From contig NZ_AP026978.1 in assembly GCF_027924405.1 (NCBI RefSeq), forward strand, positions 1,426,001-1,490,000: a stretch of DNA of 64,000 nucleotides, given 5' to 3'. This document shows positions 50,286 to 61,808 of this stretch, piece after piece; the stretch's first letter is position 1, and each line of letters opens with the position of its first letter. The notes beneath the pieces were generated by a model that saw nothing but the letters and a program-made list of their open reading frames with translations, was not told the DNA's origin and made no database searches. A program made the position numbers and the translations under genes. Source of the stretch: Nocardia sputorum (GTDB taxonomy: Bacteria > Actinomycetota > Actinomycetes > Mycobacteriales > Mycobacteriaceae).

Positions 50286-51578
50286 ATGCAGTACGTGGAA
50301 GCGGGAATCGAAACCGCAGGTGTCGTCATTGTCGGATCGGGGTTCGGCGGGCTCGCCGCCGCCAAGCAGCTGGCCAAGTCGGGGGTGGACTATGTGCTGA
50401 TCTCCAGCACGCCCGAACATCTCTTCCAACCGCTGTTGTACCAGGTAGCGACGGGTGTGCTCACATCGGAGGAAATCGCGCCGCCGATCGCGGGGATCCT
50501 GCGCCGTCATCGCGAAGCCGATGTGCGCCTGGGCACCGTGGTCGACATCGATCCCGACCGCGCCATCGTCACCTACGAGCACGAGGGCGTGCCCCACCGC
50601 ATCCGTTACGGCTCGCTGATCGCGGCCACCGGCGCGAGCCAGTCCTACTTCGGCCGCGACGACTTCGCCGAGAAGACCTATTCGCTCAAGACCATCGACG
50701 ACGCGCGGCGGCTGCGCGCGCAGATCGCTCGGGTCTTCGCCGAAGCCGCGCAGGCCGACGAGCAGACCAGGCGCAGGTTGCTCAGCTTCGTCGTGGTCGG
50801 CGCGGGCGCGACCGGCGTCGAGGTGGCCGGTCAGCTGAAGGAGCTGGCGAAACGGCATTTCCACCAGGAGGTTTCGGTCACGCTCGTCGAGGGTGCCGGC
50901 GAGGTGCTCCCGCCGTTCGGCGGCGGGCTGTCGGAATACGCGAAGAAGTCGCTGACTCGCAGCGGCGTGGACGTGCTGCTCGGCACCTTCGTCACCGACA
51001 TCGAGCACGGCAAGGTCACCGTCAAGAGCGCCGACGGCGTCGAGCACGCGATCGCGGCGGAAACCGTGGTCTGGTCGGCGGGCGTGCAGGCGGGCGGGTT
51101 CGCGAAGATTCTGGCCGAGGCCACGGGCGTGGCGACCGACCGGGCAGGCCGGCTGCTGATCAACCCGGACCTCACCGTCGGCGGCTACGCCGACATCTAC
51201 GCCATCGGCGACATGACTTCGCTCAACGGCTACCCCGGCCAGTCGCCGGTGGCCATGCAGGAGGGCAGGCACGCCGCCGACATCATCCGCCGCAAGAAGC
51301 AGCCCGGCACCCCCTTCACCTACTGGGACAAGGGCAGCATGGCGGTGATCAGCCGGTTCAGCGCCGTGACGAAGCTCAACGACCGCATCACCTTCCGCGG
51401 CTTCGTCGCCTGGGTCATGTGGCTCGCGGTGCACCTGTTCTACCTGGTCGGCTTCCGCAACCGCTTCGCCGCGGTCGCGTCCTGGCTGGTCGCGTTCATC
51501 TTCACCGGACGCCCCGGTTTCGCCGAAGAGGACACGACCCCGAAGAAGGTACGCGCCGAGGAGAGCCGCGCCGCTTGA
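50286..51578 (+). CDS. ndh: Type II NADH:quinone oxidoreductase-like flavoprotein
   Basis: This 430-residue two-dinucleotide-binding-domain flavoprotein shows the FAD motif VVIVGSGFGGLAAAK (about 13-27), NADH motif VVVGAGATGVEVAGQL (about 162-177) and the second FAD contact YAIGDMTSLNG. The C-terminal amphipathic/hydrophobic helices (GFVAWVMWLAVHLFYLVGF, FIFTGRPGF) fit membrane attachment as in NDH-2. It transfers electrons from NADH to menaquinone without proton pumping. The ATG at 50286 follows AAGGAGG. It is divergent from the LysR gene, and it lies outside the M. tuberculosis-like order, so it is probably an additional ndh paralogue. Confidence 0.9.
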   Translation: MQYVEAGIETAGVVIVGSGFGGLAAAKQLAKSGVDYVLISSTPEHLFQPLLYQVATGVLTSEEIAPPIAGILRRHREADVRLGTVVDIDPDRAIVTYEHEGVPHRIRYGSLIAATGASQSYFGRDDFAEKTYSLKTIDDARRLRAQIARVFAEAAQADEQTRRRLLSFVVVGAGATGVEVAGQLKELAKRHFHQEVSVTLVEGAGEVLPPFGGGLSEYAKKSLTRSGVDVLLGTFVTDIEHGKVTVKSADGVEHAIAAETVVWSAGVQAGGFAKILAEATGVATDRAGRLLINPDLTVGGYADIYAIGDMTSLNGYPGQSPVAMQEGRHAADIIRRKKQPGTPFTYWDKGSMAVISRFSAVTKLNDRITFRGFVAWVMWLAVHLFYLVGFRNRFAAVASWLVAFIFTGRPGFAEEDTTPKKVRAEESRAA

Positions 51579-51798
51579 TTGCTTCCCGTACCTGAGGAAT
51601 CGCGCCGCTCTGAGACGGGAGTGGCGCGATCCGTCGGGGATCGGCCGTAACCGCATGGGGGAAGCGGTCGCGATGCCGAGGGGCGAACGCGGTGGAACCG
51701 TTCGGTGAACGCTCGGTGTGACAGCCGTCTCGTTCACCCAACCGGCATCGTCGCGACACTTCGAGGTTGCTGCGGCGCATTGTCGAGCTGGCTTCATC

Positions 51799-52632
51799 AT
51801 GGATATGACTATTTCGTCCGTGCTGACAGCCCCGGCTCGACCGACGGACTCCGGGGAGGGACGGTCGCGCTACTCGCTGGTGGTTTCCTCCGATCTCGAC
51901 CACCGCGTCGCCGCGCAGCGCCTGCGATACAACGTCTTCGCCAACGAGCCGGGGTTCCGGATCCCGGACGACGGTACGGGTTTGGACGCCGACCGTTTCG
52001 ACGAGCACTGCGATCACATGCTCGTGCGCGACGACGCCACCGGCGAGTTCGTCGGCTGCTATCGAATGCTGCCGCCGGACAAGGTCGCCGCGGCGGGCGG
52101 GTACTACACGGCGACGGAATTCGATCTGGCCCAGCTGGACCCGGAGGGCATGCGGATCGTTGAGATGGGCCGCGCCTGCGTGGTCCCCGATCACCGCAAC
52201 GGCTCGGTGCTCACCCTCATGTGGGCGGGCATCCTGCACTACATCCAGCTCACCGGCTACGAGTGGGTCATGGGCTGCGTGTCGGTGCCGATGCAGGACA
52301 CCCCGGCCGACGCGCCCGGGGTGAACGTGCGCGGCGTGCGCGATATGCTGCTCGGCCGGCACTCCTCCGACCCGGAGCGCCGGGTCCACCCGTACAACCC
52401 GGTGATCGTCGACGGCAAGGCCCTGGACGAGCTGACGCCGCCGTCGCGGCCGAAACTCCCCCCGCTGGTACGCGGTTACCTGCGGCTGGGCGCGGAGATC
52501 TGCGGCGAGCCCGCCCACGATCCCGCATTCGCGGTCGCCGACTTCGTCGTGTTGCTCGGGCTGAACACGATCAACACCCGCTACCTCAACCGGCTACAAG
52601 ACGCCGCCGCGTCGTTCGACGGGGGACGGTGA
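51799..52632 (+). CDS. OlsB-like N-acyltransferase (GNAT/hemolysin-type)
   Basis: From the ATG at 51799 this is 277 residues. The core RLRYNVFANEPGF, DEHCDHMLVRDDATGEFVGCYRML and RIVEMGRACVVPDHRNGSV are characteristic of the acyl-ACP:amino-acid N-acyltransferase family that includes OlsB (first step of ornithine lipid synthesis) and autoinducer-synthase-like folds. It is the equivalent of Rv3027c. It overlaps the next acyltransferase gene as GTGA, so the pair probably adds the two acyl chains of an ornithine-type lipid. The acceptor amino acid is inferred, not shown. Confidence 0.85.
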   Translation: MDMTISSVLTAPARPTDSGEGRSRYSLVVSSDLDHRVAAQRLRYNVFANEPGFRIPDDGTGLDADRFDEHCDHMLVRDDATGEFVGCYRMLPPDKVAAAGGYYTATEFDLAQLDPEGMRIVEMGRACVVPDHRNGSVLTLMWAGILHYIQLTGYEWVMGCVSVPMQDTPADAPGVNVRGVRDMLLGRHSSDPERRVHPYNPVIVDGKALDELTPPSRPKLPPLVRGYLRLGAEICGEPAHDPAFAVADFVVLLGLNTINTRYLNRLQDAAASFDGGR

Positions 52633-53660
52633 GGACCGTGGTCTTCGACGCGCCACCCGCCACGTCCACCGCGCACGCATGGATGCCGTCGAGCCCCTGC
52701 GGCCCGGGCTGCCTGGATTCGATCGATGAGGTCGGGTCGGCGCGGGTGCTCGCCCGCCTGGCCGGGGTCGCCGGACTGCTGCTCAGCTTCCCGGTCGCGA
52801 ACGCGGTGACACCGCGTGGCCGGCGGGTTTCGTTGCACCGCGGCTATGCGCACTTACTGCTCGGCTGTCTGGGCATGCGGTTGCGCATTGTCGACAACCG
52901 GGGGGCCGTGGACGAGCGCGGTGTCGTCGATGAGGGCGACGCCGCGCTCGTATCCGCCGGTTTCGGGACCGGGGCCGGCGGTGTGCTGGTCGTCACCGGG
53001 CACATCGGCTGGACCGATATCGTCGCGCTGGCCTCGGTGCAGCCGCTCGGCTTCGTGGCGCGTGCGGACATGGTGGACTGGCCGCTGATCGGCAGACTCG
53101 CCAAGCTGATGCGGGTGATTCCGATCGAGCGCGAGAGTCTGCGGCAGCTGCCCGGCGTGGTGACGGCGGTCGGAGCGCGGCTGGCCGCGGGCGACCGGAT
53201 CGGCGTCTTCCCGGAAGGCACGACTTGGTGTGGCCGGGCTTACGGCACTATGCGTCCCGCGTTGTTCCAAGCGGCCGTGGACACCGGCACTCCGGTGCAG
53301 CCGGTGCGGTTGCGGTACCTGGACCGGCACGGCGCGCAGTGCACGGTGCCCGGTTTCGTCGGCGTCGACACCTTCGCCTCCTCCGCGCGACGGGTGCTGC
53401 GGTCGCGTGGCATGGTCGCCGAAGTGGTGCTGGAGCCGGTCCAGCGGCCCGGCGACGACCGGCGCGAGCTGGCCCGCCGCTGCGAGGCGGCCATCCGGGG
53501 TACCGCCTCGTCGCACCGTGGTGCGGCGGAAGCGACGGAGTGGATCGAGGCGGGGCACACCCGCGTGCAGGACCCGTCGGTCGCCGCCGACGCCCCAGAG
53601 GTGCGCAGGCCACGCCGCCGCCCGATGCTGCGCGGTCGCCGCACCGCAGCCGCGCAGTAG
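52629..53660 (+). CDS. 1-acyl-glycerol-3-phosphate-type acyltransferase (PlsC/OlsA-like)
   Basis: The 343-residue enzyme starts at the GTG at 52629 fused to the upstream stop (GTGA). The acyltransferase block I is altered: VTGHIGWTDIVAL carries the His but with W-T-D in place of the usual HxxxxD spacing (H-I-G-W-T-D fits HX4D). Block III is GVFPEGTTW and block II the RADM-VDWPLIGRL region. A hydrophobic segment LAGVAGLLLSFPVANAV anchors it in the membrane. It should O-acylate the product of the OlsB-like partner. The C-terminal tail is Arg-rich. It corresponds to Rv3026c. Confidence 0.87.
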   Translation: MRTVVFDAPPATSTAHAWMPSSPCGPGCLDSIDEVGSARVLARLAGVAGLLLSFPVANAVTPRGRRVSLHRGYAHLLLGCLGMRLRIVDNRGAVDERGVVDEGDAALVSAGFGTGAGGVLVVTGHIGWTDIVALASVQPLGFVARADMVDWPLIGRLAKLMRVIPIERESLRQLPGVVTAVGARLAAGDRIGVFPEGTTWCGRAYGTMRPALFQAAVDTGTPVQPVRLRYLDRHGAQCTVPGFVGVDTFASSARRVLRSRGMVAEVVLEPVQRPGDDRRELARRCEAAIRGTASSHRGAAEATEWIEAGHTRVQDPSVAADAPEVRRPRRRPMLRGRRTAAAQ

Positions 53661-53775
53661 GCGCTGAACGCGCAGCCGGGGTTCGTGGCGCGGCATGTTG
53701 CGCGATAGCCCGATCCCGGCTTCGTCACCGTTCGCCCGTGGCTGTCCTCAGAAGCCGCGCCCCCGGAGGGGAAAC

Positions 53776-54132
53776 TCAGAATCCGCTGCCCGTGGGCGGC
53801 CGGAACCCGGGTTGCACACCGGGCCTGTCCTGGTCCCGGTCGTCCTGGCGGTCACGGCCGAGGAGCCAGTCGTCGTCGCAGTCGGGATCCCGGTTGTGGT
53901 CGTGGAAGCGGCCGTGGTCGTGGAAACGGCCGTGGTCGTGGATACAGCCGTGGTCGTGGAAACGGCCGTGGTCGTGGAAACGGCCGTGGTCGTGGAGATC
54001 GGCGGGCTCGAGCACGATCGGGTCGGCGAGCGCGGGCACCGCGACGGCGGCGACCGGCATCACAGCGAGTACGGACGCGGCCGCGGCACGTGCCAGCACA
54101 CGTCGCGTAAGTCCCTGCGGGCGTCGGTCCAT
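53776..54132 (-). CDS. Secreted histidine-rich protein, copy 1
   Basis: The start at 54132 follows GAGGAAG and opens a secretory signal (RRVLARAAAASVLAVMPVAA, cleaved near ALADP). The 118-residue product then has six tandem HDHGRF-type hexapeptides (about residues 47-82), encoded by 18-bp DNA repeats at 53895-54002, then an Asp-rich stretch (DPDCDDDWLLGRDRQDD) and the tail FRPPTGSGF shared with copy 2. A secreted His/Asp-rich chain suggests binding of Zn, Ni, Cu or Co outside the cell. No family is known to me. The paralogue lies 850 bases further on. Confidence 0.8.
   Translation of the reverse strand: MDRRPQGLTRRVLARAAAASVLAVMPVAAVAVPALADPIVLEPADLHDHGRFHDHGRFHDHGCIHDHGRFHDHGRFHDHNRDPDCDDDWLLGRDRQDDRDQDRPGVQPGFRPPTGSGF
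53895..54002 (-). repeat. Six tandem 18-bp repeats encoding HDHGRF units
   Basis: Unit CGTGGTCGTGGAAACGGC on the plus strand, six copies in register, with small changes in copies 1, 3 and 6. They expand the His-rich region of copy 1 and are absent from copy 2. Confidence 0.9.
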
Positions 54133-54625
54133 CGGGAACTTCCTCTCATGGATTCGTCCGGTAGTCGGCCGCTCGGCACACCGGCCTGGGCCGCACGGGA
54201 AACGGACGAGCAGCGATGAATTCGTCCGACAACGTATCGCTGTTCGACGGTTCACTTAATAGGTGAAAACCCTGAAATCTACCGCCGACAGGGGGATTCG
54301 ACGGGAAACAGAACCGGAATCGCATCCCTCGCGTGGCTGTGTGCAAGGGGCAACGCGTCGACGCTGCACGGATCGGTGCGCGCGGGTCGATTGTCGCCGA
54401 CGGAGTAGCAGCCGTGAAGCAGCGCACCGAACCGGCACTATCACGATCTGCTTGGCTTGCCCCTCCTTGTCGGTCAACCCGCCCACACGGCCGGGCTCGA
54501 CCACCACGCACTCCCGAGGCTCGGTCTGTATCAGACACCGTGATCGTGAGCACTCGCATCGAGCGCAGAGGCGCTGACACGGTTCCGGGGCGAGCCGATG
54601 CCGACTCGCCCCGGAAAGGAAAAAC
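54133..54625. other. Gap between the two histidine-rich genes
   Basis: Holds the upstream region of copy 1 and the iscS-like remnant; 54402-54625 shows no supported gene. Open frames here have no family. Confidence 0.5.
54348..54401 (+). pseudogene. Remnant of the cysteine-desulfurase 5' end
   Basis: GGGCAACGCGTCG, CTGCACGGATCGG and GCGCGCG recur in the same order as in the iscS-like gene at 55337-55372, followed after a deletion by TCGATTGTCGCCGAC (TCGATCGCCGCCGAC in the gene). The preceding 90 bases resemble the region upstream of that gene (AATAGGTGA, ACCCTGA, CCGGAATCGCA). This marks one end of a tandem duplication that also copied the His-rich gene. Confidence 0.7.
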
Positions 54626-54961
54626 TCAGAAACCGCTGCCCGTGGGCGGCCGGAATCCGTGGTGCCAACCGGGCCTGCCGTGGTCCCAGTCGTCGTGGCG
54701 GTCCCGACCGCGGAACCAGTCGTCGTGGCGACCCCGATCCCAGTCGTTGTGCCGCCCGTTGTTCCAGCCGTCGTGACGGTGACCGCCGTGGCCGTGCCCT
54801 GGGCGGCCGTGCGCCGCGTCGACCTGGTCGGGGGTCTCGAGCACGATCGGGTCGGCGAGCGCGGGCACCGCGACGGCGGCGACCGGCATCAGGGCGAGTA
54901 CGGACGCCGCGGCGGCGCGTGCCAGCACACGTCGCGTACGTCCATGGGTGCGTGGGTCCAT
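54626..54961 (-). CDS. Secreted histidine-rich protein, copy 2
   Basis: A 111-residue paralogue of copy 1. The signal (RRVLARAAAASVLALMPVAA then ALADPIVLE) and the tail (HHGFRPPTGSGF) are nearly identical, but the middle is different: GRPGHGHGGHRHDGWNNGRHNDWDRGRHDDWFRGRD, a His/Asp/Trp repeat (RHDDW-like). It should also be exported and bind metal. Start chosen at 54961 behind GAGGAAG as for copy 1. The pair arose by tandem duplication with the nearby desulfurase 5' end. Confidence 0.8.
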   Translation of the reverse strand: MDPRTHGRTRRVLARAAAASVLALMPVAAVAVPALADPIVLETPDQVDAAHGRPGHGHGGHRHDGWNNGRHNDWDRGRHDDWFRGRDRHDDWDHGRPGWHHGFRPPTGSGF

Positions 54962-55211
54962 CGGAACTTCCTCACTCATCGATTCGTCCGGTAGTCGATC
55001 GCTCGGCGCTCCGGCCGGGAACCCGTTCGGGAGCGAGCGGGACAGCGATCAATACACTGGATAACGTACCGCTGTTCAGCGGCACATTCAATAGGTGATT
55101 ACCCTGAGATTCAGTTGCGTACTGGTGCATTCGGCCCGGAATCGCACCCCCCGCGGGCGCGCGAGCAGGGGGGAATAACCGGCAGATGGTGACGGCTATC
55201 CTTAACTGGTC

Positions 55212-56441
55212 ATGAAGTCGGCTTTTTCGGGTCCGGTCAACGGTGCTGCGCCCCAGACGGTCTACCTCGATCACGCGGCCACCACACCGATGCTGCCCGC
55301 GGCCATCGAGGCGATGACGGCTGCCCTGCGCACCACGGGCAACGCGTCGTCCCTGCACGGATCGGGGCGCGCGGCCCGGAGGCTGCTCGAAGAAGCGCGC
55401 GAGTCGATCGCCGCCGACCTGGGCGCCCGGCCCTCGGAGGTGGTCTTCACCTCCGGCGGCACCGAGAGCGACAATCTGGCGGTCAAGGGCATCTTCTGGG
55501 CGCGCCGCGACGCCGATCCGCGCCGGAACCGGATCATCGCCAGTTCGATCGAGCATCACGCGGTGATCGACGCGGTGGAGTGGCTGGAGCGGCACGAGGG
55601 CGCGCAGGTCACCTGGCTGCCGGTGGACGCCGAGGGCGTGGTCTCCGCCGGCGTGCTGCGCGCCGCGCTGGCCGACCAGCCCGACGATGTCGCGCTGGTC
55701 ACCGTCATGTGGGCGAACAACGAGGTCGGCGCCATCCAGCCGATCGCCGAATTGGCCGCCGTGGCAGCCGAATTCGGCGTTCCGATGCACAGCGACGCGG
55801 TACAGGCGGCGGCGCAGCTGCCGATCGACTTCGGCGCGAGCGGGTTGTCCGCGGCCAGTTTCGCCGGGCACAAGGTCGGCGGCCCGCACGGTGTCGGAGT
55901 GCTGCTGCTCGGCAGGCAGGTGCCGTGCGTGCCGCTGCTGCACGGCGGCGGCCACGAGCGCGACCTGCGGTCCGGCACCTCCGACACGGCGGCCGCCCTC
56001 GGCCTGGCCGCGGCGCTGCGCCAGACGGCGAGCGAACTTTCCGACCGGGCCGTCAAGCTGGTCGCGTTGCGCGACGCGTTGATCGACGGGATCCGCGCGG
56101 CGGCGCCCGACGCGGTGCTGAACGGCCCGTCCGGCGAGCGGCGTCTGCCCGGCAACGTGCACGTCACCTTCCCCGGGTGCGAGGGGGATTCACTGCTGAT
56201 GCTGCTGGACGCGGCGGGGGTCGAATGCTCGACCGGTTCGGCGTGCACCGCGGGCGTCGCCACGCCCAGTCACGTGCTGATCGCCATGGGCGTCGAGCCT
56301 CGGCAGGCGCGCGGATCGCTGCGCTTCTCGTTGGGCCACACCTCGACGCGGGCCGACGTGGACGCGCTGCTGGAAGTATTGCCCCAGGTGGTGGAGCGGG
56401 CCAAGGCCGCGGGCCTGGCCGGTGCGAAAGGAGGTGTCTGA
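55212..56441 (+). CDS. iscS: Cysteine desulfurase (IscS/NifS-like)
   Basis: A PLP enzyme of 409 residues that takes sulfur from cysteine. Markers: [12 protein letters not shown] at the N terminus, [26 protein letters not shown], the PLP Lys in [14 protein letters not shown] (about 222), RSGTSD and the catalytic-cysteine loop [16 protein letters not shown] (about 340). Its stop shares a base with the ATG of mnmA (TGATG), so it very probably supplies sulfur for tRNA 2-thiolation. No iscU or isc cluster follows. The order matches Rv3025c-Rv3024c. Confidence 0.95.
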   Translation: MKSAFSGPVNGAAPQTVYLDHAATTPMLPAAIEAMTAALRTTGNASSLHGSGRAARRLLEEARESIAADLGARPSEVVFTSGGTESDNLAVKGIFWARRDADPRRNRIIASSIEHHAVIDAVEWLERHEGAQVTWLPVDAEGVVSAGVLRAALADQPDDVALVTVMWANNEVGAIQPIAELAAVAAEFGVPMHSDAVQAAAQLPIDFGASGLSAASFAGHKVGGPHGVGVLLLGRQVPCVPLLHGGGHERDLRSGTSDTAAALGLAAALRQTASELSDRAVKLVALRDALIDGIRAAAPDAVLNGPSGERRLPGNVHVTFPGCEGDSLLMLLDAAGVECSTGSACTAGVATPSHVLIAMGVEPRQARGSLRFSLGHTSTRADVDALLEVLPQVVERAKAAGLAGAKGGV

Positions 56442-57556
56442 TGCGGGTACTCGCCGCGATGAGCGGTGGTGTGGATTCGGCCGTGGCGGCGGCGCGTGCC
56501 GTCGACGCCGGTCACGAGGTGGTCGGCGTGCATCTGGCACTGTCGGCGACACCGGGCACGCTGCGCACGGGGTCGCGCGGCTGCTGCTCGAAGGAGGACG
56601 CCGGTGACGCCCGCCGCGCCGCCGACGTGCTGGGCATCCCGTTCTATGTCTGGGATTTCGCCGACCGCTTCAAGGAAGACGTCATCGATGACTTCGTCGC
56701 GGCCTACGCGGCGGGCGAGACGCCGAATCCGTGCCTGCGCTGCAACGAGAAGATCAAGTTCTCCGCGCTGGCCGACCGTGCGGTGGCGCTCGGCTTCGAC
56801 GCTGTGGTCACCGGGCACTACGCGCGGCTCGCGGACGGTGTGCTCCGCCGCGCCGTCGACGCCGACAAGGACCAGTCCTACGTGCTGGCGGTGCTGACCG
56901 CTCAGCAGCTTTCGCGCGCGATGTTCCCGGTGGGCGACACCCCCAAGCCACAGATCCGCGCCGAGGCGGCCGAGCGCGGCCTCGCCGTCGCGAACAAGCC
57001 GGACAGCCACGACATCTGCTTCATCCCCTCCGGCGACACCCGTGCCTTCCTGGGCGCGAAGATCGGTATCCGGCCCGGCGCGGTCGTCGACGCCGACGGT
57101 CAGGTGCTCGCGCGGCACGAGGGCGTGCACGGGTTCACCATCGGCCAGCGCAAGGGATTGGGGTTGCCGGGTCCCGCCGCCGACGGCAAGCCGCGATACG
57201 TCACCGGCATCGACCCCGATTCCGGCACGGTCCACGTCGGTTCGGCCGATGACCTGCGGGTCTGGACGGTCGAGGCGGAGCGCGCGATCTGGACGTCGGG
57301 TTCCGCGCCGAGCGGACCGATCGAGTGCGTGGCGCAGGTGCGCGCACACGGCGGCACCGCGCCCGCGGTGGCCGAGGCGGTGGGCGACGGACTGACCGTG
57401 CGGCTACGTGAGCCGCTGACCGGTGTGGCGCGCGGCCAGGCCGTGGTGCTCTACCGGCCGGATCCCGAAGGCGACGAGGTGATCGGCAGTGGGACCATCT
57501 CCGGGACCGTGCGCGAGCCCGTCGCGAGTGAAGCGGGGGCCGAGTCGGCGCGGTGA
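56441..57556 (+). CDS. mnmA: tRNA-specific 2-thiouridylase
   Basis: The 371-residue enzyme makes 2-thiouridine at the tRNA wobble position. The PP-loop [12 protein letters not shown] (about 7-18), the catalytic cysteine pair in [12 protein letters not shown] and [10 protein letters not shown], and [13 protein letters not shown] in the C-terminal beta domain are all present. The ATG at 56441 shares its A with the stop of the desulfurase gene, so the two are translationally coupled partners. Confidence 0.96.
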   Translation: MRVLAAMSGGVDSAVAAARAVDAGHEVVGVHLALSATPGTLRTGSRGCCSKEDAGDARRAADVLGIPFYVWDFADRFKEDVIDDFVAAYAAGETPNPCLRCNEKIKFSALADRAVALGFDAVVTGHYARLADGVLRRAVDADKDQSYVLAVLTAQQLSRAMFPVGDTPKPQIRAEAAERGLAVANKPDSHDICFIPSGDTRAFLGAKIGIRPGAVVDADGQVLARHEGVHGFTIGQRKGLGLPGPAADGKPRYVTGIDPDSGTVHVGSADDLRVWTVEAERAIWTSGSAPSGPIECVAQVRAHGGTAPAVAEAVGDGLTVRLREPLTGVARGQAVVLYRPDPEGDEVIGSGTISGTVREPVASEAGAESAR

Positions 57557-57690
57557 TCCGGCGCGCGCCGCGGCATCCGGTGCCGTCCTTTCTCGCAGCC
57601 CGACGCGGCGTTCGGACTGAAGACCCTGTGTAGCCGTCGAGACGACGGATCCCGTAATGGCGGAATCGAACGGACGGAGGTACGGCAGCG

Positions 57691-58776
57691 GTGTACGAGA
57701 CCGGCGCGGAGGACGCGGCTCGAGACAGTGGGACGGACGTGGTGACCGAGCCGGTGCGCGTGCCGGGCGGGATCGCCACCGGCGTCGGCTCCTGGCCGGG
57801 CACCGACCCGCGCGAGGCCGCCGCGACCATCGTCGGTGAACTCGGCGAGTTGCCGCACCTGGTGGAACTGCCGGCTCGCGGTGCGGGCGCGGACCTGATC
57901 GGCCGGGCTTCCGCGCTGCTGGTCGACCTGCGCTTCGACACCACGCCCAGGGGCTACCGGCTCGCGCCCCGTCCGGGCGCGGTCGCGCGCCGGGCGCACG
58001 ACCTGCTGCGAACCGATCTGGACGCGCTCGAGGAAGCGTGGGAGAACGCCGGTCTCTCCGGCCGCAACCGTCGGGTGAAGGTGCAGTCGGCGGGCCCGCT
58101 GACCTTGGCCGCGCAGGTCGAGCTGCCCGGCGGACATCGCGTGCTCACCGATCCCGGTGCGGTGCGTGACCTCTCGGAATCCCTGGCCGAAGGTTTGGCG
58201 CAGCACGTGGCGGAGGTGCGCAAGCGGCTCGGCGCGCAGGTCGTCCTGCAGTTGGACGAACCGTCGCTGTCCGCGGTGCTGGACGGCTCACTGCGCGGGG
58301 TGAGCGTGCTGAACACCGTGCGGGCGTTGCCCGAGCCGGAAGCGCTGGCCGTCCTGGACACGGTGCTCACCGCTCAATCCGCGCCGGTGCTGGTGCACAG
58401 CTGCGCCGAGCCGCCCGCGCTCGGCCTGCTGCGCCGCAGCGTCGCCGATGCGATCGGCTTCGACCTGAGCACCATCGGCACGGCTCGACTCGACGAGGTC
58501 GGAGAGGCCCTGGAAGCGGGCAAACACCTGGTGCTCGGCGTCGTGCCCACCGAGGCGCCCGCCTCGGCGGTCACCTGGCGGACCTTCGCCGAGCCGGGGG
58601 TGCGGCTGATCGATCGGCTCGGCTTCGGCCGTCGCACGCTGGCGCAACGGATCGCGGTCAGCCCAGCATGCGGACTGGCGGGCGCGCCGCTGGAGTGGAG
58701 CAGACGAGCGCTGCGTTTGACCGCCGACGTTGCGCGCGCGTACGCCGAAGAACCCGAAGAGCTTTCATTCGCCTGA
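57691..58776 (+). CDS. Short MetE-like protein (Rv3015c-like)
   Basis: The 361-residue protein starts at a GTG at 57691. TIM-barrel features of the methionine-synthase family are seen: TGVGSWPGTDPREAAATIV near the N terminus, QSAGPLTLAAQ, LQLDEPSL, VHSCAEPP (zinc-type His/Cys) and SPACGLAGA (Cys). It is half the length of MetE. It lies directly before ligA, as in M. tuberculosis. The methyl acceptor or donor is unknown. Confidence 0.85.
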   Translation: MYETGAEDAARDSGTDVVTEPVRVPGGIATGVGSWPGTDPREAAATIVGELGELPHLVELPARGAGADLIGRASALLVDLRFDTTPRGYRLAPRPGAVARRAHDLLRTDLDALEEAWENAGLSGRNRRVKVQSAGPLTLAAQVELPGGHRVLTDPGAVRDLSESLAEGLAQHVAEVRKRLGAQVVLQLDEPSLSAVLDGSLRGVSVLNTVRALPEPEALAVLDTVLTAQSAPVLVHSCAEPPALGLLRRSVADAIGFDLSTIGTARLDEVGEALEAGKHLVLGVVPTEAPASAVTWRTFAEPGVRLIDRLGFGRRTLAQRIAVSPACGLAGAPLEWSRRALRLTADVARAYAEEPEELSFA

Positions 58777-61044
<2,268 letters not shown>

Positions 61045-61051
61045 GCGGCCC

Positions 61052-61074
61052 TTGACCTGAAGACACGTTGAGGT
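61052..61074 (+). promoter_or_regulatory. SoxR/MerR-type operator-promoter
   Basis: CCTGAAGACACGTTGAGG (61056-61073) matches the 18-bp SoxR/MerR-type dyad (CCTCAAG-N5-TTGAGG) with one mismatch. A -35 like TTGACC (61052-61057) overlaps its left arm, the arrangement of MerR-family promoters. The ATG of the SDR is 39 bases downstream. Confidence 0.6.
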
Positions 61075-61112
61075 ATGAGGATCGTCTGGGAGGCGACTAC
61101 CAGGAGGTCATC

Positions 61113-61808
61113 ATGTCTGGTCCTACCGCACTGATCACCGGCGCGTCGGCCGGATTCGGCGCGGCGCTCGCGCGGGCGCTGATCGAACAGGGGTGGCGGG
61201 TACTGGGGACCGCGCGTCGCGCCGACCGGTTGACGCGCGTGGCCGCCGCGATGGGCTCCGCGTTCGTCCCGGTCCCGGGTGACGTCACCGATCCGGCGGA
61301 TCGTGCGCGGCTGGCGGAGGCCGCGCGCGAGGCGGGCGAGCTCGATCTCGTGGTGAACAACGCCAGCCGCCTCGGGCCGAGTCCGCTGCCTCGCCTCGCG
61401 GACTATCCGCTGGACGAATTGGAGCGCGTACTGCGCACCAATGTCGTAGCGCCGCTGGCGGTTCTGCAATTCGCGCTGCCGCTGTTGCGCTCCGGCGGCG
61501 TCGTGGTGAACATCAGTTCCGACGCCGCGTCGGAGCCGTATCCCGAATGGGGCGGATACGGATCGTCGAAAGCGGCGCTCGACCAGCTCACGGCGATTCT
61601 CGCCGCGGAGCGTCCGGACCTGTCGATCTACGCTTTCGATCCCGGGGACATGCGCACCGAGATGCATCAGGCGGCGTTTCCCGGCGTCGACATCTCGGAT
61701 CGGCCCGCGCCGGAGACGGTGGTGCCGACGCTGCTGCGGCTGCTTGCCGAGAAACCCAGGAGCGGGCGTTACGCCGCAGCGGATTTCGTCGCCGGGCGGA
61801 CGTCGTGA
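61113..61808 (+). CDS. Short-chain dehydrogenase/reductase
   Basis: The oxidoreductase has 231 residues from the ATG at 61113 (behind AGGAGG with a short spacer). Markers are TGASAGFGAALA (cofactor loop), NNAS (NNAG type), the catalytic Ser in NISSD and the YxxxK motif YGSSK. The loop arginines TARRADR suggest NADP(H). It is preceded by a SoxR/MerR-type operator, and its stop overlaps the next gene as GTGA, so it is redox- or drug-induced and coupled with the QueA-like protein. Confidence 0.9.
   Translation: MSGPTALITGASAGFGAALARALIEQGWRVLGTARRADRLTRVAAAMGSAFVPVPGDVTDPADRARLAEAAREAGELDLVVNNASRLGPSPLPRLADYPLDELERVLRTNVVAPLAVLQFALPLLRSGGVVVNISSDAASEPYPEWGGYGSSKAALDQLTAILAAERPDLSIYAFDPGDMRTEMHQAAFPGVDISDRPAPETVVPTLLRLLAEKPRSGRYAAADFVAGRTS

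Noticed and set aside
53895..54002. CRISPR-like array
   Set aside because: The 18-bp repeats are contiguous, without spacers, and translate in frame as HDHGRF inside a secreted protein.
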